Both the position numbers and the translations under genes were made by a program. Below the pieces are notes generated by a model, which did no database searches, was not told the DNA's origin, and saw nothing but the letters and a program-made list of their open reading frames with translations. Of a stretch of DNA of 47,744 nt, positions 16,175 to 23,998 are shown one piece after another; position 1 is the first letter of the stretch, and each line of letters opens with the position of its first letter. This stretch comes from [Borrelia] finlandensis (GTDB lineage Bacteria; Spirochaetota; Spirochaetia; Borreliales; Borreliaceae), in assembly GCF_000181875.2 (NCBI RefSeq), contig NZ_ABJZ02000006.1:1-47744 (forward strand), written 5' to 3'.

Positions 16175-16843
16175 ATGAACAATTTAGCATACAAAACATA
16201 TAACATAGAAAGTATAAAAAACGAATTTTTAAATATAGGGTTTAGCAAGGAAGCAATAGATTTTGTTTTTCTGCATAATGATAATTACAACTTTGAATTT
16301 TTAAAAGAGAAAATAATTGATATAGAGAAGAATTTGCAAAAAGACATATCTAATTTAGATGCCAAAATAGACAATGTGGAAAAGAATTTAAATTTAAAAA
16401 TAGATGGTTTGAATATCAAAATAGACAATGTAGAAAAGAGCTTAAATGCCAAAATAGATAGTTTAGACACTAAGATAGATAATGTAGAGAAGAATTTAAA
16501 TATTAAAATAGATAGTGTTAAAAATGAACTTAATTCTAAAATAGATAGTTTAGACGCCAAAATAGACAATGTAGAAAAGAGCTTAAATGCCAAAATAGAT
16601 AGTTTAGATACTAAGATAGATAATGTAGAAAAAACTTTGCAAAAAGATATATCTAGCTTGAATACTAAAATAGATAGTGTAGAAAAAACCTTACAAAAGG
16701 ATCTATTTAACCTAGATAATAAAATAAATGTTTTAAAAAACGAACTTACTGCAAGTAATAGAACAATACAAGTAATTTTAATAATGGGAATAACACTTGC
16801 TCCAATTATTTATTCTATATTCAATAAGTATTTTTTAAATTAA
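16175..16843 (+). CDS. bdr: second Bdr protein
   Basis: A 222-residue Bdr paralogue starting 3 nt after PF49. It has an N-terminal domain (NNLAYKTYNIESIKNEFLNI) and about twelve degenerate 11-residue units of the type KIDNVEKNLN or KIDSLDTKID. The C-terminal transmembrane helix is VILIMGITLAPIIYSIF. Unlike the first Bdr its repeats are diverged, so no long identical tandem array is present. Its place behind PF49 is the usual one on cp32 plasmids. The bdr start is also traceable as a relic behind the decayed PF49 at 32.27 kb. Confidence 0.9.
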   Translation: MNNLAYKTYNIESIKNEFLNIGFSKEAIDFVFLHNDNYNFEFLKEKIIDIEKNLQKDISNLDAKIDNVEKNLNLKIDGLNIKIDNVEKSLNAKIDSLDTKIDNVEKNLNIKIDSVKNELNSKIDSLDAKIDNVEKSLNAKIDSLDTKIDNVEKTLQKDISSLNTKIDSVEKTLQKDLFNLDNKINVLKNELTASNRTIQVILIMGITLAPIIYSIFNKYFLN

Positions 16844-17317
16844 GAATGATTAAAATTTTATAAAGTAATAAGTTAGTATATAGCTTTAAAGTAGAACTTA
16901 TTTGAATTTTTTAACAAGATAATTTAAATAGGTTCTTTTATTTTAACAAATACAAAATAATTTTAATTCTAAATTGAACTGAATTTAATCGTTTAGTGAG
17001 TTTATCTAAAATAAATTGAGCTAAGCCCGCGGCTTTATTGAGCTCTTTAACATGAGAATTTAATAAAGCTTTTATTTATTATAATAATTTCTGTAAAAAG
17101 CCTGACAAAAATAGTTTTTGTTATACATATGTATATGTATAGCTAAAAAAATATATTGCTATCAAAAAAATCCAATTAAGTTGGGTTTAGCTAAGTTCTT
17201 TAACAAGAGAATTTAAATAAGCCCAACTATTTTTTTGTAAAAATTTTTGTAAAAAAGCCTGACAAAAATAGTTTTTGCTATAAAATAATATTTATTATCA
17301 TAAAAGGAGTAAAAAAA
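16844..17317 (+). promoter_or_regulatory. 474-bp leader region of the exonuclease gene with duplicated hairpins
   Basis: No gene is visible. The stretch contains two tandem versions of the erf-type leader: a hairpin (17032-17069, arms GCTTTATT/AATAAAGC) followed by CAAAAATAGTTTTTG (17106-17120), and a hairpin (17180-17226, arms GTTGGGTTTA/TAAGCCCAAC) followed by CAAAAATAGTTTTTG (17263-17277). TATAAA and AAAAGGAG then precede ATG 17318. The first half (16844-17000) is plain AT-rich DNA. Confidence 0.6.
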
Positions 17318-17345
17318 ATGACAAACATATCAAACAATAATAATC
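17180..17345 (+). repeat. inverted repeat copy B (exonuclease leader)
   Basis: 17263-17345 is identical over 83 nt to the reverse complement of 12741-12823. Homology extends upstream through the hairpin to about 17180. It faces away from copy A, so the 4.4-kb replication module lies between the two copies. Confidence 0.9.
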
Positions 17346-17818
17346 CACAAGAAAATATTCAAGGAGAGCTCAAAATGATAAGTGTTAATCAACAAAGTTT
17401 TACTGGTTGTGAAATATTTGAGGAAAAATCTTCTCCCATTAAAGAAAAAAGTAAATTAAGTAAGATAGGCAAGAAATTGCCAGGAATAAGTAGTCAAGAG
17501 TGTTTTAGATTTAATCGTAATATTGATTTTAGTTTGCAAAGAAGCAAGCTAGATAAATATGGAGCTAGTGAAGTGGGGACTGTTGTAATTGGTGGCGCTG
17601 GTCTTAAAGACGTAATGATAAATAGTGTGCTTAAATATTTTGGCATGAGTTTGCCTTTTAAAGAGAATTTATACATGTTAAAAGGTAAAGAGTTGGAAAA
17701 TTTAGGATTTAGAGAATTTGTTAAGGCGTATGGTGATAATATTGCCGTTTTGTATAAAAATAAATATGCCAACGGCGTTGACAAATATAATTATTTCAAA
17801 AAAATAGACAATTGTTGA
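17318..17818 (+). pseudogene. YqaJ/DUF244-type exonuclease, N-terminal part (split gene)
   Basis: A 166-residue frame whose first 9 residues (MTNISNNNN) equal those of Erf. Residues 80-150 follow the N-terminal half of YqaJ/lambda-exonuclease-like nucleases: LDKYGASEVGTVVIGGAG, then LKGKELENLGFREFVKAYG ('G..lE....f...y'). It stops at TGA 17816-17818, before the catalytic Asp. The missing part continues in the +1 frame at 17808. So this and the next frame are two halves of one nuclease, split by a mutation or by translational recoding. A perfect 13-bp hairpin (17809-17841) lies over the break. Confidence 0.7.
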
Positions 17819-18656
17819 GCCTTTAGTAGGCTCAACAATTGATGGATGGTTTATGAATATTTATGGTGATATAGAGCTTTTAGAGATTAAGAGTAGTGAT
17901 TCTACTTATATAAGTAGTGCTATTGAAGAGTACAATAAAAATGGCAATTTTTTAAGTAGTAAGTATTTTTTCAAATACTATGTTCAGGCGCAAATGCAAC
18001 TAGCATGTACTGGACTTGAGTATTGTAATTTATTCTTTTTAATAGACGCTGCACCAGTTAATTGTAAGATAAAGAGAAATGATTCTTTAATATCAAAAGT
18101 TCTTAATTTTGTTCTTAAATGTGAACGTGAAGTTTTTAATATAAGAGCCGAAATTGTTAAAAACAATCAGGTTAAGTTATTAATATCCAATAATATTGAT
18201 AATGATACGTTTAATAAGCTTGTTGAAGAGATTGAAGAGTTGGTAGTAAAGAGTGATTTTTATCAATCTGGAGTTGAGTTTGATTGGATAAATGAATTTG
18301 TAGAGTATGTTGAGTGTGTAAATTTTGAGATTAAAACCGAGCAGTCTGCTATAAATCTTGAACACAATCTTATTGAGATTAATAACTTAAAAGTAGAACT
18401 AAATAAAATTCAAAATGAAAACAAAAAAAGAGAAAAACCTATAAAAGATTTGCTCAAAATTAAAATTGATAAGATTATGGATGAGTATCCACTAATAAAT
18501 CATAGGAATTACAGATTCAAACAATTTGTATTCACTTATGATCCTAAAAAAAGAGCAATAGCAGATAGATTTAAAGAACTTACACCAATAAATAATAAAG
18601 TCTTTGTGCCGAGCAATATGAGTAATATAGCATATGCAAATAGTGTCCCCTTTTGA
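17808..18656 (+). pseudogene. YqaJ/DUF244-type exonuclease, catalytic part (split gene)
   Basis: The frame is open from 17808. The ATG at 17853 gives 267 residues, but the coding similarity starts earlier. STIDGWFMNIYGDIELLEIK (codons 17832-17891) contains the D...ExK signature of the lambda-exo/YqaJ fold. The Asp (codon 17841-17843) lies upstream of the first ATG, and no ATG, GTG or TTG precedes it in this frame. Then follow YYVQAQMQLACTGLEYC, the conserved 'Y..Q.Q.Qm..tg' motif, and a coiled C-terminal region. Translation from 17853 alone would lack a catalytic residue. A partner of Erf in double-strand-break recombination is the likely role. Confidence 0.7.
17809..17841. other. perfect 13-bp hairpin at the exonuclease frame break
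   Basis: Arms CAATTGTTGAGCC (17809-17821) and GGCTCAACAATTG (17829-17841) with loop TTTAGTA. It contains the stop codon TGA 17816-17818 in its left arm. There is no T-run after it, so it is not a typical intrinsic terminator. Confidence 0.9.
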
Positions 18657-18713
18657 ATGGGGCACTAAAAATAAAAAAATTAAAAAAATTATTTAACATA
18701 GGAGGTTTAAAAA

Positions 18714-19139
18714 ATGCTTATTAGTAAAATAAAACAAAACAATAGGAGTTTACTCGGAGAAATACAGAGATGGGGATGCTATTTTTTATGCTTACATTAT
18801 TATACAAGTGTGTTTAAGAATATTGAATTTAATGCTTTTGGCATAAATGTGGCTTATCGCAGATTTTTAGGACTTGGGTACATTAAAAGCAATTGTTTTA
18901 TTATAAATCCATGTATGATACTAAATTACTACGGAATTAGAACTAGTGTGAGATATGAATCTTTTGGTTACTTTGCAGCTGCAAATGAATTTGAAATAAG
19001 TGAAGTTAAAATCACGGGGGTTAATGGATCTCACTTTATTGCTACAAAAGAGCAAGAAATATTATATGATTCACTTGATTTAAGGACTCGTGGAAAAATA
19101 TTTAAAGTAACTTCAAAGCGAATATTTAAGCTTAAGTAG
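18714..19139 (+). CDS. cp32 conserved protein, DUF261
   Basis: A 141-residue protein of the Borrelia DUF261 family, starting at ATG 18714 behind AGGAGG. Blocks seen: LGEIQRWGCYFLCLHYY, FLGLGYIKSNCFIINPCMIL and VNGSHFIATKEQEILYDSLD. The Cys/Trp/Gly start followed by an 'nGsHFi..' block is reminiscent of C39-like peptidase folds (Cys near 20 and His near 110). I regard that only as a hint. It follows the exonuclease gene by 57 nt and converges on the recombinase gene. Confidence 0.75.
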   Translation: MLISKIKQNNRSLLGEIQRWGCYFLCLHYYTSVFKNIEFNAFGINVAYRRFLGLGYIKSNCFIINPCMILNYYGIRTSVRYESFGYFAAANEFEISEVKITGVNGSHFIATKEQEILYDSLDLRTRGKIFKVTSKRIFKLK

Positions 19140-19166
19140 TTATACTACAGCTTTAAGCTATTTTTG
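19129..19166. terminator. terminator between DUF261 and the recombinase
   Basis: AGCTTAAG (19129-19136) pairs with CTTTAAGCT (19151-19159) apart from one extra base, and an inner TAGT/ACTA adds to the stem. ATTTTTGG follows on the + strand. The two convergent genes end only 5 bp apart, with the hairpin across both ends. Confidence 0.6.
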
Positions 19167-19921
19167 GCGTATTTATAAGCTTGAATTTTGTTAGCAGAAG
19201 AGAGTCCGTAGATATTATCAATTTCATGGGTTGAAGAGTATTTCATAAGTTCTTTAATTTGAAAAGAATTATAACCATTGGCTTTTAAATTTGAAATAAA
19301 TAAATTTCTGCATAAATGAAGTGATTTATTTACTTTAAATCCTGATTTTTTAAGAAGATTTTTGAATTTTCTAGAAATATTGATAATGCTAATTTGATTA
19401 TCTTTAAACCTATGTTTGGTTTTTTAAAAAAGATAAGTACGCCGTGTATCGATATTTTTTTCTTCAAAATGATTCTTATGAGCTATTTGAATAGCGTCGT
19501 ACTCTTTAGAGCTAATGACAATTTCTCTAATGCACGCGACACTTCTTTTTTTTGCCACATTCACTTTTATATTATAAAGAATTTCTCCAGTTTCGCTGGT
19601 TAGAGTAGTAATATTTTGCAATTTTACTTTTTGAATTTCAGTACCCCTACATCCACTTATTGAGAGTAGATGTACGAACCAGCCAGATATTGGATCAATT
19701 TGTTTTAATTGTTTTATACATTTTTCAATTAGTTTGCTAGTTTTTGGAGTTATATAAAACTTAGGGCTAGGTTTTAGATTTTCTTTTTTTGTTTTAGTTG
19801 AATTTTTTAGAGTATTTTTAAGAATTTTATTTTCATCTATAACTTTTAGATAATCTTTAAATATTTTGAGGAAAAAATCTGTATCACCTTTATTTAAATT
19901 AAGATAATTATTAATGTCCAT
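19145..19921 (-). pseudogene. cp32 tyrosine recombinase with one internal stop
   Basis: The frame runs 259 codons from ATG 19921 to TAG 19145-19147 and is interrupted only by one in-frame TAA (codon 166, about 19424-19426). The first Arg block is ISGCRGTEIQKVKL, like 'tGlR..El'. After the stop come KSLHLCRNLFISNLKANGYN (the HxxR block) and LMKYSSTHEIDNIYG, with the Tyr expected as nucleophile. All catalytic blocks after the first Arg lie behind the stop, so a truncated product would be inactive. It could resolve or integrate cp32. A C-to-T change of CAA is the simplest origin. Confidence 0.75.
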
Positions 19922-20349
19922 AAAATCCTCTCCTTATAAGTGTTACTTTTAAATTAAGTAAAAGTAATAAAAATGTATAAAAATTGCAATTTATATTTTA
20001 CCAAAAACTTAAAATTTTAGTCAAATTACAGTGCTTCTCATTGCATGCGGAATTTGGGATGTAGAGTGGCTGTAAAGAGTAGAAGTGGTAATTTTTAAGG
20101 GGGTCGGATAAGAAAGATAATATGCTTTAACTGATATATAGCAAAGACTATGAAATTTGATTTGTATGTGTTTTGTAATCTTTTGCAATGAGCTTGCCAT
20201 TTGCAATGGAGGGATTTTCGAGAGTTGATTAAAATTACATTTGAGTTTTGTTACTATGTAATCCTAAATGTAACAAAATTAATTATTTAAATTTGTAAAA
20301 AATTGTATTTATTAGAGATTGTGTTATGCTTAGCCTTACGGAGTAGCTT
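19922..20349 (+). promoter_or_regulatory. erp upstream region and promoter
   Basis: This gene-free stretch holds the erp promoter: TTGTAT (20303-20308), a 16-bp spacer, TATGCT (20325-20330), and GGAG at 20340-20343, 6 nt before ATG. Upstream, GTTAC (around 20259) and GTAAC (around 20273) fit the GTnAC consensus of the nucleoid protein EbfC, which binds erp operators. This matches the conserved DNA that precedes erp loci on cp32. The segment 19922-20030 shows only AT-rich DNA. Confidence 0.7.
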
Positions 20350-21042
20350 ATGAATAAAAAAATGTTTATTATTTGTGCTGTTTTTGCATTAATAATTTCG
20401 TGTAAGAATTATGTAAGTAGTAAAGATTTGGGAAATCTAGAACAAAATGTAGAAGGAAAAGTTAAGGGATTTTTAGATACAAAAAAAGAAGAATTGACCG
20501 AAGGCATTAAAAAGCTCGGATCAGAAGTTTCTTCAAAAGTTAAAGAAGAATTAATGCAAGCTGATGGACAACCACAGGGCCAAGTTGAAGAGCAGGTATT
20601 TCAAGGGGCTGATGAGGATTTGAAATTAAAAGAAGAAATTGAAAAAAAAATAAAAGAATTGAAGGAAAAATTAAAAGATAAACTAAAAGGTAAAGAAGAA
20701 GACAAGAAAAAACTTGAAGACGAATTAGAAACCCTTGAGAAAACTTTAAAGGAAATAAGAGAAAAAAGAAAAAAAGAATTAGAAGAGGCTCAAAAGGAAT
20801 TTGCAAAGTTAAAAGAACAGGCTGAATCTACAACAGGGGTAACTCAAGGTGATCAAGCCAAGGGTAAAGGCATTGTTGGAGCACAAGCTTGGTCAAAAGC
20901 TAAAAAATTAGGTTTAAATGTAAGTTATTCTAGTGATAATGGGACTGATAGTAATGATTTTGCAAAAAAAGTTATAGGTGATTCGCTTAAAAGGATTGAT
21001 GAAGAACTGAATAATAGTATAGAAGATGGTGGGGAAGTTTAA
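20350..21042 (+). CDS. erp: Erp (OspE/OspF-related) surface lipoprotein
   Basis: A 230-residue lipoprotein precursor. The signal peptide MNKKMFIICAVFALIISC has the lipobox IISC (Cys18), the standard OspF/Erp leader. The body is extremely charged, with a long Glu/Lys coiled coil at residues 75-160 (for example KELKEKLKDKLKGKEEDKKK). The C-terminal part GIVGAQAWSKAKKLGL continues to EDGGEV. The OspF-type group of Erps binds heparan sulfate; OspE types bind factor H. This one looks OspF/ErpX-like, but the subgroup is uncertain. It stands alone, not in a two-gene operon. Confidence 0.85.
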   Translation: MNKKMFIICAVFALIISCKNYVSSKDLGNLEQNVEGKVKGFLDTKKEELTEGIKKLGSEVSSKVKEELMQADGQPQGQVEEQVFQGADEDLKLKEEIEKKIKELKEKLKDKLKGKEEDKKKLEDELETLEKTLKEIREKRKKELEEAQKEFAKLKEQAESTTGVTQGDQAKGKGIVGAQAWSKAKKLGLNVSYSSDNGTDSNDFAKKVIGDSLKRIDEELNNSIEDGGEV

Positions 21043-21085
21043 AAAAAAAGGAATAAAAAAATGGTTTTTAAAAACACAAATTATG

Positions 21086-21121
21086 AAGAACAAGACTAAT
21101 AATCAGCCTTGTTCTTTTATT
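21086..21121. terminator. erp terminator
   Basis: A 9-bp stem AAGAACAAG (21086-21094) / CTTGTTCTT (21108-21116) is followed by TTATTTTAG. It lies between the convergent erp and the next - strand gene, and its A-rich left side makes it usable in both directions. Confidence 0.8.
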
Positions 21122-21829
21122 TTAGTCAAAATATGAGCCGTATTTTTTGTATAATCTTTGGAAACCATCAAGATCAAAAGTTATAGATGAAGTTTGTTTG
21201 TTAGGATCTTCACTTTCAGGAACTTCAATTGTTATTGTCATAGTCTTATGTTTTAATAATTTTGGAAGCAAATTTTCTATGCCTGGGTCAGAAGTTTTTA
21301 AATGAATCCTAAAAAACTCTTCACGGCTATAGAAATGTGTTTTATGAAGTTCCCACATATTTCTTCCATCTATAAATCCTTCATTTAATTCTCTTATAAT
21401 TTCTTGTGGTTCATCATCAAAAGAAAATTTAATTTTTATTTGGTTAATATATTTATCCCTTAACATAGGGTATCTATAATCATCATTTTCATTTTCTCTG
21501 TAAAAGTATCTTACAGTAAACATTTTATAATAATTTTTTTTACCGTATTTAATATACCTTGAATTGATAAAACCAAGACCACTAAACTTTTCATCTTCTC
21601 CTGTATAGATAGTAGATAAAGTTCCTTTGCCCCAATATGGACTTTCTTTTACTATCCTTGAAGTATGAAAATAGGAAAGCTCTACAGCTGTTTTTCCTTT
21701 CTTATGAAAATATTTTTCCATATACCCATCGTCTTTAGATTGATTATATGAAAACCCCCCGGGTCCTTTTGAAAGCAATAAAAATAATATAAATAATAAA
21801 AATATTATAAATATTTGTTTTTGAAACAT
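21122..21829 (-). CDS. cp32 conserved membrane-anchored protein
   Basis: A 235-residue protein with an N-terminal hydrophobic helix (FIIFLLFILFLLLSKGPGG, residues 7-25) that could be a signal anchor. The rest is soluble, rich in Tyr, Phe and charged residues, and predicted to lie outside the cytoplasm. I recognise it as the cp32 gene that faces the erp locus in the opposite direction, and no domain is known to me. It has its own transcription unit, with AAGGAGAATTT before the start and divergence from the terminase operon. Accessory or host-interaction function is possible. Confidence 0.7.
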   Translation of the reverse strand: MFQKQIFIIFLLFILFLLLSKGPGGFSYNQSKDDGYMEKYFHKKGKTAVELSYFHTSRIVKESPYWGKGTLSTIYTGEDEKFSGLGFINSRYIKYGKKNYYKMFTVRYFYRENENDDYRYPMLRDKYINQIKIKFSFDDEPQEIIRELNEGFIDGRNMWELHKTHFYSREEFFRIHLKTSDPGIENLLPKLLKHKTMTITIEVPESEDPNKQTSSITFDLDGFQRLYKKYGSYFD

Positions 21830-22004
21830 ATAAATTCTCCTTTTATATATTTTGAATGTTTGATTTTTATAATAATAAGCATTTTAAATATAGATCAGCA
21901 GTTAATAGATGTAAATAATTTAACGGGTTGTATTAACAATTTATTAAATTGGTTTATTATTTAGAGTAATAATTTGTTAACTTTGTTACTTTGGAGAAAT
22001 TCTT

Positions 22005-22571
22005 TTGAAAAAAGTTAAAAGATCTTTTGATGATTATGTTGCATATTTTAGAGAAGGATCATTAAGTGATAAAGAAATAGCAACTAGACTGGGAGTTTCT
22101 AGAGTAAATGTGTGGAGAATGAGACAAAAATGGGAAAGTGGGGAGATTTCAGTTAATGAGGACTCTAGAGTAACAATTAGTGAAGATACTTTTGAACACC
22201 TTGTAGCACAAACTTTTAAATCTGAAGTTAAAGCTAAAAAAGTTAAAGGCGAATTAGATTTAGAGCGCTCTAATTTAGAATTAGGATTTATACGTGCATT
22301 CAAGCAATATTCTAGCATTGAGCTTGCTAGTATGATTTCAAAAATAGAAAATTTAAGATTCAAAATTGATTCTTTATCTAAAGAGTGTAACAAACAAAAT
22401 GCAAAAGGTGTTAATGAAAATATTAATTCTTTGAAAGTTGAGCTTAATGAACTTATAAAAGAGTGTTCAATAAGAGAAATGGAGCTTTACTATGAATGTA
22501 TGAAAAGACTTGCTGCTGCTCATGAAGTTGATAGTAAAAGTAACTATAAAAGTAATAAAGGACACAAGTGA
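22005..22571 (+). CDS. terminase small subunit candidate
   Basis: A 188-residue protein starting at TTG 22005 with GGAG 9 nt upstream. Residues 20-45 (LSDKEIATRLGVSRVNVWRMRQKW) form a clear helix-turn-helix, as in DNA-recognition subunits of phage terminases. Residues 95-150 are coiled coil, used for oligomerisation. It overlaps the large subunit by 4 nt (GTGA). In cp32 it selects the packaging site. The gene looks intact. Confidence 0.8.
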   Translation: MKKVKRSFDDYVAYFREGSLSDKEIATRLGVSRVNVWRMRQKWESGEISVNEDSRVTISEDTFEHLVAQTFKSEVKAKKVKGELDLERSNLELGFIRAFKQYSSIELASMISKIENLRFKIDSLSKECNKQNAKGVNENINSLKVELNELIKECSIREMELYYECMKRLAAAHEVDSKSNYKSNKGHK

Positions 22572-23920
22572 ACTTATATCAAACTAAACTTTTTACAACA
22601 CTTCAAAAACAATACAAAAATCAGTTTGGAATTGATATATCACAATTTGTTAAGCCAATAAACTCTTTAATCAATTTTGATCAGCTTGAAGAGAAACATT
22701 TAACCCTAAAGCAAAAGAATGTGATTAAAAGCATTCAAAAGAACAATGAAAAGAAAATTATACTCAGTGGTGGTATAGCTAGCGGCAAAACATATCTTGC
22801 ATGTTATTTATTTATTAAAAGTTTACTTGAAAATAAAAATTTATATTCTAGTGATACCAATAATTTCATTATTGGCAATTCTCAACGTTCAGTTGAGGTT
22901 AATGTTTTGGGTCAATTTGAAAAGCTATGTAAACTTCTTGATATTTCTTATATGCCAAGACATACAAACAATTCGTATATAATGATTGATTCACCTCGTA
23001 TTAATTTATATGGAGGGGATAAGGCAAGTGATTTTGAAAGGTTTAGAGGTAGTAATTCGGCACTTATTTTTGTTAATAAGGCTACTACTTTACACAAACA
23101 AACTTTAGAGGAAGTATTAAAAAGACTTAGATGTGGGCAAGAAACTATTATTTTTGATACCAATCCGGACCATCCAGAACATTATTTTAAAACTGATTAC
23201 ATTGATAATGTAGCAACTTTTAAGACATATAATTTTACAACTTATGATAATGTGCTACTTAGCAAAGGATTTATCGAAACACAAGAAAAACTCTATAAAG
23301 ATATACCATCATATAAAGCAAGAGTTTTGCTAGGAGAATGGATAGCAAGCACCGACTCAATTTTTACACAAATTAATATTACTCAAAATTATGTGTTTAC
23401 TAGTCCAATAGCATATTTGGATCCAGCATTCAGCATTGGGGGCGACAATACTGCTTTATGTGTTATGGAGCGGGTTGATGACAAATATTATGCTTTTGTA
23501 TTTCAAGACCAACGACCAGTCAATGATCCTTATATTATGAATATGGTCAAGACTGTTTTAGGAAATTTCAATGCACACACACTTTACTTGGAGGATAGAG
23601 ATAATACTAAGGGTGCTGGTGCATTGACGCGTGAATATATGGCTCTTAGAAACAACATGAGCCAATATTTTAGAATTGTGCCGGTTAAACCCAAATCTAA
23701 TAAGTTTGGTAGAATAGCATCGTTAATTACACCGTTTACTTACAAGAAACTTTATATTGCAAAATACAGTAGTTCTTCTGTATTTAATGATATTTACGCT
23801 TATAAAGGGAATAACAAAACTCATGATGATGCACTTGACGCAATATCTGCGGCATATTTAATTTTGTCTTTAGGATATAAAGAGAGAAGTATCCATTTTG
23901 GTAATCAAATATTTTTGTAA
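22568..23920 (+). CDS. terminase large subunit (PBSX-type) with altered Walker B
   Basis: A 450-residue packaging ATPase/nuclease starting at GTG 22568. Walker A SGGIASGKT is at residues 64-72. The Walker B strand reads ALIFVNKATTLHKQTLEE; the position where terminases carry the catalytic Glu ('..EA') is Lys, encoded by AAG 23078-23080. A single G-to-A change from GAG would explain it. The nuclease part has AYLDPAFSIGGDNTAL, TLYLEDRDNTKGAGAL and THDDALDAISAAYLIL, with the three acidic clusters of the RNase H fold. So the protein is full length but probably cannot power packaging. The assigned ancestral residue is an inference. Confidence 0.85.
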   Translation: MNLYQTKLFTTLQKQYKNQFGIDISQFVKPINSLINFDQLEEKHLTLKQKNVIKSIQKNNEKKIILSGGIASGKTYLACYLFIKSLLENKNLYSSDTNNFIIGNSQRSVEVNVLGQFEKLCKLLDISYMPRHTNNSYIMIDSPRINLYGGDKASDFERFRGSNSALIFVNKATTLHKQTLEEVLKRLRCGQETIIFDTNPDHPEHYFKTDYIDNVATFKTYNFTTYDNVLLSKGFIETQEKLYKDIPSYKARVLLGEWIASTDSIFTQINITQNYVFTSPIAYLDPAFSIGGDNTALCVMERVDDKYYAFVFQDQRPVNDPYIMNMVKTVLGNFNAHTLYLEDRDNTKGAGALTREYMALRNNMSQYFRIVPVKPKSNKFGRIASLITPFTYKKLYIAKYSSSSVFNDIYAYKGNNKTHDDALDAISAAYLILSLGYKERSIHFGNQIFL

Positions 23921-23926
23921 ATTTTA

Positions 23927-23955
23927 TTGACAAAAATATTAGTTTTTGCTATTAT
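23927..23955 (+). promoter_or_regulatory. consensus promoter before the portal gene
   Basis: TTGACA (23927-23932), a 17-bp spacer and TATTAT (23950-23955) make the best sigma-70 promoter seen in the window. The spacer contains the palindrome CAAAAATATTAGTTTTTG (23931-23948), the same motif found in the erf and exonuclease leaders. It would drive the head genes separately from the terminase. Confidence 0.7.
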
Positions 23956-23998
23956 ACACGTAATTTAATTAAGAAAATTAAGAATAAGAAATAAAAAA

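Noticed and set aside
17796..17807. Explaining the exonuclease split by slippage in the A7 run
   Set aside because: A one-base loss in the run would lead into TAG 17805-17807; the shift must occur after this codon.
17853..18656. Stand-alone gene starting at ATG 17853
   Set aside because: Similarity and the catalytic Asp lie upstream of this ATG in the same frame, so the gene is the second half of a split exonuclease.
20021..20206. 61-codon - strand frame upstream of erp
   Set aside because: It lies in the conserved erp control region, with no RBS and no recognisable protein.
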